DNA of 64,000 bases. It comes from Trichobilharzia regenti (lineage: Eukaryota > Platyhelminthes > Trematoda > Strigeidida > Schistosomatidae). Positions 58,372 to 64,000 of the stretch are shown piece after piece; the stretch's first letter is position 1, and each line of letters opens with the position of its first letter. The notes beneath the pieces were generated by a model. The model had not been told where the DNA came from and ran no database searches. It saw only the letters and a program-made list of their open reading frames with translations. The position numbers and the translations under genes were made by a program. Where the stretch lies: positions 117,195,842 to 117,259,841 of the forward strand of contig OX235270.1 of the NCBI GenBank assembly GCA_944472135.2, given 5' to 3'.

Positions 58372-58425
58372 TGGAATCCAGGATGCGCATTTCTTCCTAT
58401 TTGGAACTCATCATATGGATGTACC
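58372..58425 (-). ncRNA. Sm-alpha hammerhead ribozyme, inactivated
   Basis: On the minus strand the order is that of the Sm-alpha ribozyme (ATCCAT, ATGATGAG, stem II, GAAATGCGCATC, CTGGATTCC). C3 reads A and the stem II closing base 11.1 reads A, as in the plus copy. An extra stem II change (GTTCC) is present. Confidence 0.75.
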
Positions 58426-58561
58426 TTCATTTCTCAGTGAGTGATTATGTTCCCACTGAGGCTCGAACCCAGTGCCCATAGTTTCAAATGCCAAAGCGTT
58501 ATCCACTAGGGCCACGAGAGCCACCTCCTATGCAACGGGTCATATTAATTTAATTGAATTT

Positions 58562-58707
58562 TTGATTCCGCTGCTAGTCACCATCCACCAATTAAATACT
58601 AATTAAATGCCCAGATATAGTCGAAGCATCTGCACAGGAAACCGAGATGTCAACCTGAGACCGAGCACTTCGGTCTAATCAATCGACGGGAAAATCAAAA
58701 ATTCAAC
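58562..58707 (+). repeat. Sm-alpha tail, direct repeat 1
   Basis: 146 bp nearly identical to 58880-59025. It starts at 'gattcc', a few bases after the position of the hammerhead cleavage site in the complete copy. Confidence 0.85.
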
Positions 58708-58731
58708 TAAATTAATATAACATGTTGCACA

Positions 58732-59036
58732 AGAGGTGGCTCTCGTGGCCCTAGTGGATAACGCTTTGGCATTTGAAACTATGGGTACTGGGTTCGAGCC
58801 TCAGTGGGAACATAATCACTCACTGAGAAATGCAGGTACATCCATATGATGAGTCCCAAATAGGAAGAAATGCGCATCCTGGATTCCACTGCTAACCACC
58901 ATCCACCAATTAAATACTAATTAAACGCCCAGACATAGTCGAAGCATCTGCACAGGAAACCGAGATGTCAACCTGAGACCGAGCACTTCGGTCTAATCAA
59001 TCGACGGGAAAATCAAAAATTCAATTTAAAAAAAAA
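58732..59036 (+). mobile_element. Sm-alpha SINE, complete plus copy
   Basis: A tRNA-like head with A box (GTGGCCCTAGTGG, about 58746-58758) and B box (GGGTTCGAGCC, about 58790-58800), a hammerhead at 58833-58887, a tail of about 145 bp and an A-run at 59027-59036. Head-hammerhead-tail is the layout of the schistosome Sm-alpha retroposon, a strong pointer to the organism. It abuts the 3' end of the TMEM8-like gene, in antisense. Confidence 0.85.
58833..58887 (+). ncRNA. Sm-alpha hammerhead ribozyme, core mutated
   Basis: The core box reads ATGATGAG where CTGATGAG is required, so C3 is A at 58846. Stem II GTCC/GGA-A has lost its closing C at 58866. GAAA (58867-58870), stem III palindrome TGCGCA and cleavage site AUC|CUGG (after 58878) are intact. 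C3 pairs with G8 in the active site, so self-cleavage should be lost. Confidence 0.82.
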
Positions 59037-59718
59037 TCGTATATAATGGGGAAAAAACGATAGATATATGCATCATACAATACCTACCGTATGGTAATAT
59101 CCATTTTAATTTCGGCCAACGAGAACATACAGGATCAAGGATAAAATTCAACTGAAGTAGTTCATCCAGTCGGGAAGTAAATTTTTGGTAAGTTCTTAAT
59201 GCACACTGTGATATTACACTAGATAAGTCAAAAATTCTACTTAGAATAATTGATGACTTATATGCAATTTTTGGTAAGACTATATATTCACCAGGAAAAT
59301 TAGCATTATTATTATTACTATTGGTAGTATTACTATTATCTTGTTGTAATCCACTCGAAGTAATGATTCCTGCTTCTTCAGGTACTGCTTCATCGACTGG
59401 TACTAAAGAATTACTATTTGATGTATTTGACAAATCATATTCATATTTTGCAGATAATGTACCGCATGATAATGGTATATGCACAGCAATAATTGGGCTT
59501 AATGCAATACGCCAACGAAATGACCAAGGCAGAAAACAAGCCAATGATAAACCAATTAATATATGCCATGTACTATGCGATTTTGTATACTCTTTTGGTG
59601 ATTGTCCATTGAAGAACATGGAAGCGCCAATGCATGCAAACAATACACCGGGAATGAATCCAACTATCCACCATTGAATTGGTGGGAAAAGTGCTTTTAG
59701 TTTGTAACAGATATTGAT
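59026..59718 (-). CDS. TMEM8: TMEM8-like exon: last helices, HxxWH motif and C-terminal tail
   Basis: Acceptor 'tctatctttttctag' is strong. The exon opens INICYKLKALFPPIQWWIVG, then GFIPGVLFACIGASMFF, KSHSTWHILIGLSLACFLPW (final His motif and helix), a further hydrophobic stretch, then a polar tail with SNTTNSNNNNANF. The frame stays open to a TAA at 59026-59028, which lies in the A-run of the antisense Sm-alpha SINE. A consensus donor (GTAGGT, exon end 59088) lies 20 codons earlier, after ILPY, so the exon may instead splice to one further left that I could not find. Confidence 0.75.
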   Translation of the reverse strand: MNICYKLKALFPPIQWWIVGFIPGVLFACIGASMFFNGQSPKEYTKSHSTWHILIGLSLACFLPWSFRWRIALSPIIAVHIPLSCGTLSAKYEYDLSNTSNSNSLVPVDEAVPEEAGIITSSGLQQDNSNTTNSNNNNANFPGEYIVLPKIAYKSSIILSRIFDLSSVISQCALRTYQKFTSRLDELLQLNFILDPVCSRWPKLKWILPYGRYCMMHISIVFSPLYTIFF

Positions 59719-62548
59719 CTAGAAAAAGATAGACAAGTAAACTTGATGAATTCAATGCTTACTAACTTACAAATATAAATACTAAGGTATGTCTTAACTC
59801 AGCTGGTAGTGCACTAGACTGGTAGCTAGGAGGTCTCTGGTCCAAATCTTGGCACGATTCTGATTTTAATTTCACCTTCAATCCACACTGATCATAAAAA
59901 TACACACATACCATTGAAGCTTTTGAAAGCATTATAAGACATCTGTTGAGTGTTACCAATAACAAGCTATAGAGTAACAGACACCAGGAATTTATCTACC
60001 AATAATACTAGACCTAGGTGTCCTACTTTCTGTTGATGTATCTGTAAGCTCCAGACACACGTTTCCACCTGATGTGGTACACAGAAGGACAAATATGACG
60101 TCATTTTGTGGTTACAAATATCATGCTGACTAACTGTAGCTCGGGTGATACAAAAGATGAATTCTACTGAAAACTATCCAGTCTACTGAAAAAAGCTAAA
60201 CATTCACACTGTTGCCATCGTACGCGAAGTCTGTCAGAAAGACACTTTTATGACACTTAAGGAGTCCCCGACTAACTAACTGGTCGTTCATTGAAACTGA
60301 GTTCAGAAAACCAGTTGTTGCTAACTTTAGGCAAACAGGGAAGACATTGAATAACATGTCAACCATAAAAACAAACCTGACTATGTACCATAATACTGTT
60401 AGTTAACATCAGAGATACTAAGTGAGGCGGAGTGCTCTTTCAACTGAATTAGTGCGTCAATAATGATCACCTGGAAGTTTGTGCGGAGAGTTTCCTGTGA
60501 CTTAACAGACACAAGGAAGTGAATAAAAGATCTTCATGAGTTCACATTGATAATGACATTATCAAAATTATATTTGAAAGAGAAATGTTAGGGAAAGCGA
60601 AAACAGCTTGATTTTAGACGAACAAATGGCTCATACAATTAACATGAACAAGGAAAACCAAACAGAGTAAGAAATCAGCGTCTACATGTTCATTAAAGAG
60701 ATTGAGCTTTAAATCGAGAAGGAAGCATCAGTTATTCAGTTATTACGAAGTCCACTGGAACAATGACCATAACAATTTAAAGAGCAAAAGAAGTGAACTT
60801 TAAATACTTTTCAGATGTCTAGTATCCTATAAAAGCCTGAATGGAATATTCGCACACAATATTCATTTCTTAAGGAAATCCAGACAAATGTAAGTGATCT
60901 TAAATGGTGGAAAGGAAAGTTGGATGCACTGTATCTTAGTAGCCCTTAATGATGGTGGGTCAAGACTATTGATTAAACTGACAGAGATTTTAGCTAAAGT
61001 ATAGGAGTCAGATAACCTCGCCTAGACTACTAGCTTGCTAGTTATCTAGTCGGTCCCAAGCCCGGATAAAGAGGGAGAGTTGGGGCGTGGTGTTAGCAAC
61101 TCCACCCCCAAAACTTAACCAAACCGTTACAGAAACTTCAATGCACGAATATATTAAAAATTCCCCTGAGGACACTATATCAGATAACCAAGTCTCTATC
61201 CGGGTAGAGATCAACACAAGCGAAACCTATAAAAGACAGTCGAGGGAACCCAATTACCAAGGAAGAAAGACAGATTAAACAGGGGGGTGGATCACTTCAA
61301 AGGACTCTTGAACCGACCGCCACCTGCAACCCGTCCAGAAATACCAACAACAACGCGCACACAACTGCAAGTCGACACCAATCCTTCAACGAAAGCTGAA
61401 TTCTTGAACGCGATCAAGCTTCTGAAAGCTGGAAAAGCAGCTAGACCAGATGGAATACCTCCTGAAGCACTGAAAGTGAACCCAGAGACGACAGCAAATA
61501 TGCTGACTCCATTATTGCAAAAGGTCTGGATGGGGGGAAAGGTGCCTACTGACTGGAGGAAAGGTTACCTCGTGAAACTACCAAAGAAGGGAGACTTAGG
61601 CCTCACTCTGCAAGAACTGGCGAGGAATCACGCTTCTATCGACGCCAAGTAAAATCCTGAGTCGCATCATCCTGGAGAGAATAAAGGACGCACTGGATAC
61701 AGAACTCCGCCCCACCGGAACAAGCTGGATTCAGGAAAGGTGAATCATGTTCTGACCGAATTCCAACTCTATGCATCATCATCACAGAACAAAGCATGGA
61801 ATGGCAATCAAACCTCTACCTCAACTTTATAGACTTTAGGAAGGCCTTCGACAGCGTTGACCAAGAAGTAATTTGGAAACAACTCGAGTACTAAGGTGTC
61901 CAAGGGTGACATGGAGGAGATCGTGCGAAGAGGAGCTGAAACAGTATGGACTAACATGGATGCAGGTGAAAAGTACAGCAAAAGACAGAAGCAAGTGGAG
62001 ACGTGCAGTTGAAGCCCTATGTACCACTAAGGAACCCAAGGGAATAATAATAAATAATAATAATAATAGGAGTCAGATATAGCTCCACCTACGATTATAT
62101 CAATCACTGAAACGATATTTGCATGCGTATTATTAAAAAATTAGTTTTAATAACTTACCCATGAAGAAAAAAGAATCACTGAACCAAGTAGTAAAGGGAC
62201 TAAAAATATTCCAACTGAATAACGTACTACTTGTACGGCTACGGTTAAAGATAGCGCACCGAGAATAAATGCACAATGAGCATATTTCATAGGTAAAGCA
62301 GCTGCTGTTAATATACTAATCCATATGGAGAAAATGCCACCGAAAAAATCACAAAATGATAGTGTATCCACCGGTAGAACACAAATAGGTGAAGCGAATT
62401 GTGAATAAGCAAATGCTTTTTTAATTGGTATATTCATTTTTAATCCAATATCTGTTGATTGATGCAGAATAGTACCATCAAAACCTGGAGTATGCATTAC
62501 AGTATAACCTGGTATCAGATTAGAGTCGGTATCACATATATGATAGAG
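59026..62548 (-). CDS. TMEM8: TMEM8/PGAP6-family (CREST) membrane protein, gene span (5' part missing)
   Basis: Two minus-strand exons (62548-62159 and 59718-59026) join in phase 0 and give 360 residues matching the C-terminal seven-helix CREST region of TMEM8/PGAP6 proteins. Diagnostic pieces in order: LYHICD at the first exon start, DTLSFCDFFGGIFSIWISIL, GALSLTVAVQ, and HSTWHILIG. The His and Asp of YHxCD and the two His of HSxWH are the putative metal/catalytic residues of the superfamily. PGAP6 is a GPI-specific phospholipase A2; other TMEM8 members act in cell adhesion and myoblast fusion (myomaker). The usual extracellular EGF/N-terminal part must lie beyond 62548. After the last helix comes a tail of about 160 residues with an Asn-rich run, longer than in vertebrate relatives. 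Confidence 0.82.
59790..59865 (+). pseudogene. tRNA-like sequence (pseudogene or SINE head)
   Basis: The order of an A-box-like (TAACTCAGCTGGTAGTG) and a B-box-like (GGTCCAAATCT) block is that of a tRNA, but neither the anticodon nor the T stem pairs properly. Not a functional tRNA. Confidence 0.4.
61020..62068 (+). mobile_element. RTE (SR2-like) retrotransposon relic
   Basis: A 5' stretch resembling the SINE family A body ('aaagagggagagttgg', 'ggtgttagcaactcc', 'ttacagaaacttc') is followed by an open RT piece at 61287-61652: STKAEFLNAIKLLKAGKAAR, PDGIPPEALKV, VPTDWRKGYLVKLPKKGDL. Frameshifted parts follow, including 'YLNFIDFRKAFDSVD' (motif A, about 61815-61860). The end 'gaagccctatgtaccactaa' plus AAT repeats is the RTE tail. 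A large deletion removes the RT after motif A. It sits in a TMEM8-like intron, antisense. Confidence 0.78.
62159..62548 (-). CDS. TMEM8: TMEM8-like exon: YHxCD motif and middle helices
   Basis: 390 bp, phase 0 at both ends, acceptor 'ttttttcaatag', donor TGG|GTAAGT. It encodes LYHICDTDSNLIPGYTVMHT, a loop of about 35 residues, then LSFCDFFGGIFSIWISILTA, KYAHCAFILGALSLTVAVQV and VGIFLVPLLLGSVILFSSW (three hydrophobic helices). The CDFxG motif and Q after the second helix match TMEM8 relatives. The loop between LYHICD and the helix is longer than in vertebrate members. Confidence 0.85.
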
Positions 62549-63689
62549 CTATTGAAAAAAGAAATACAGAGTGAACAGAGGATTATATGGAAAGTTATAT
62601 ATATATATATATATATATGCATTGGTCACTTAAGAGCAATAAATCTCACTTTTTTAAGTTCTACACATCAAGGGAGCTTTCCAGATCGTCTGCATAATAT
62701 AGTCGAGAGGTGCTATGTTGGCCGCTAAATAATTATAGGCAATATGCAAAAACCAAGTTATCTAAGCATCGAGTGTGTTAACACCTGTCAATGAAGGACA
62801 TATGCAAAGCTAAGGCAATGATTTCCTGTTTCTAGGCCATCTAGTTCTTAAGCCAGAGGTTTTAACACTAAGTAGGCTATTAGGAATGTCATTAACTCTT
62901 TATTTGTGTAAAAGAAATATATTGACTAACTTTTAAAGGCCAATGAATGATAGAGAAATGAGATTTAATGGATTTATTTATACAGCATATGATAATATCC
63001 CTTTGATGTGAAGAGATAAAGAAAAAGAAAGTGTGACAGAGAGGGGGAGAAGGAGAAAAAATGATTTCATCTCTGTATGTGATACGAATTATGCATTGAC
63101 ATTATCTCATGTATACAAATCTTAGCTGCTGGCGAAAAAATGATATACTCACTCCCTTTAAAAATAACACATAGAGTGTAATTGTTAATGTACAGTGAAA
63201 AGTATAATAATTAGCATACAAATCACATTAAACAACGAACATCTAGAAAAAGTATGAATGGTATATTTGAAAATGTTATATCTTCATACTTAACAATTCT
63301 GGCCATCACTTTAAAACAATAATGTGACATATAATAACAAACTAATAAGGTTACTTCATGAAGTCATAAAATAAATAACATCGACTGTAGTCAGAGTTTT
63401 AATTTTGATAAGAGATAATCCCACTTTAGTTTCATCTCAGCTGTAGATGTTTATTCTTACTAAAATAATAAAATAGTCATAAACCAATGAAAACTAGTGC
63501 TCTCTGGGGAATCAGCTTCAATAATTTACTAGATAGATTCTAATACCCCACGGTCACATCAAAGTTAAGTGAGATCGGGAAAGAATAAAAGAGACGAGGG
63601 TGATTCCACCGGATCTTCACGCCTCAGCATTTTCTAAAACGCAGGCATACTTCTTGATGTCCAACTCTTTCAGTATTCAAGTGTTGGTT
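62549..63689. other. Upstream intron of the TMEM8-like gene, nothing recognised
   Basis: AT-rich, with an (AT)n run at 62597-62618 and a GA-rich patch near 63015-63060. The next upstream exon was not found before the window ends. Confidence 0.4.
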
Positions 63690-64000
63690 TGTAGGGATTT
63701 GATTGGTTACAGGATTTCATCATGAGCTGACATTAGAGAGAACCATTGGAAAACCTGAGAGTACTGAACAGCTGTCTTGTCCTAGTTTGGGACTCTTCAT
63801 CAGTACTCACCCACCGACACGGTTCGAATCCAGGACCTTCTGGTTACAAGGCGAGCTAGCTCGAAGACCATTAAGCCATTGGGACCTGATCCAATGGCCC
63901 ATGAATTCCAAATTCTGACAATTCACGATGTAGCGCAACCGCTAGCCAATGTCTTCGGCGAGTATTTGTCCTCACACCCGACCTGCTGCACCCTACTGGT
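63690..64000 (-). mobile_element. tRNA-headed hammerhead SINE, long copy, runs off the window
   Basis: Minus copy with tail (63715-63760), ribozyme remnant, tRNA head (B box near 63820, A box near 63875) and the 5' block shared with 9300-9380 ('cgccgaagacattggctagc', 'gcaggtcgggtgtgaggaca' complements). The ribozyme has an insertion in the CTGANGA box (CTGATGAAGA) and G12 to A (GGACAAGAC), so it should be inactive. Confidence 0.75.

Larger units (their letters stand above)
58348..58912. repeat. Large inverted repeat of Sm-alpha SINE copies
   Basis: The left arm (58348-58566) is a minus Sm-alpha copy (tail start, ribozyme, tRNA head and 5' flank). The right arm (58693-58912) is the plus counterpart. 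The 126-bp spacer is a tail segment. Arms of about 220 bp differ at a small share of positions. Transcripts across it would fold into a long hairpin. Confidence 0.88.
59719..62158 (-). other. TMEM8-like intron with SINE head and RTE insertion
   Basis: The GTAAGT donor (62158-62153) and T-rich acceptor are clear. It contains a tRNA-like degenerate sequence near 59790-59865 and the RTE relic at 61020-62068. 59870-61020 shows nothing I can name. Confidence 0.7.

Noticed and set aside
61287..61652. The 121-codon open frame as an intact reverse transcriptase
   Set aside because: It covers only the segment before the palm. The following RT is frameshifted and deleted after motif A.
1..64000. CRISPR array, bacterial operons, rRNA genes
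   Set aside because: No short regular direct repeats with unique spacers, no operon structure and no rRNA-like conserved blocks were seen. The window is eukaryotic.

Overview
The window looks like nuclear DNA from a schistosome-type blood fluke (Schistosomatidae, probably Schistosoma). The grounds are an AT-rich sequence, small exons in long introns, and repeat families typical of that group: Sm-alpha-like tRNA/hammerhead SINEs, SR2-like RTE elements, CR1 LINEs, Ty3/gypsy and Penelope-like relics. No bacterial-style operon and no functional rRNA or tRNA gene was found.

Two host genes are supported, both on the minus strand and both incomplete at the 5' end. The first, 5108-14645, is a LAMP-family lysosomal membrane glycoprotein. 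Four phase-compatible exons encode a long Ser/Thr-rich stalk, one LAMP luminal domain, a transmembrane helix and a C-terminal YSTL sorting signal. The second, about 59026-62548, holds the last recognisable exons of a TMEM8/PGAP6 (CREST superfamily) multi-pass membrane protein. Their introns are filled with old SINE, RTE and Penelope copies.

Between the genes lies repeat-derived DNA. 10-33 kb holds RTE, Penelope, Ty3/gypsy and CR1 relics. 33416-48104 is a tandem array of four nearly identical 2632-bp units, each cut from a degenerate CR1 LINE. The second unit is interrupted by a 4.16-kb CR1 LINE with two open ORFs (PHD-finger ORF1; endonuclease plus reverse transcriptase ORF2). 48-58 kb is mostly unassigned AT-rich DNA with SINEs, another LINE relic and foldback elements. 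58.3-59.0 kb is a large inverted repeat of Sm-alpha.

The most striking observation is at the ORF1/ORF2 junction of the CR1 element. ORF2 has no AUG before its endonuclease domain and lies in the -1 frame. An in-phase GGGUUUU slippery heptamer is followed, after 8 nt, by a perfect 12-bp hairpin. This is the textbook layout of a programmed -1 frameshift signal, which would make an ORF1-ORF2 fusion protein. The second is a dispersed tRNA-headed SINE family with a hammerhead ribozyme after the tRNA head. Two copies here, one on each strand, keep an apparently intact catalytic core, and several others are arranged as foldbacks.

Limits: everything was read by eye, without database searches. Exon borders, relic borders and family names are inferences. 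The 5' exons of both genes were not found.
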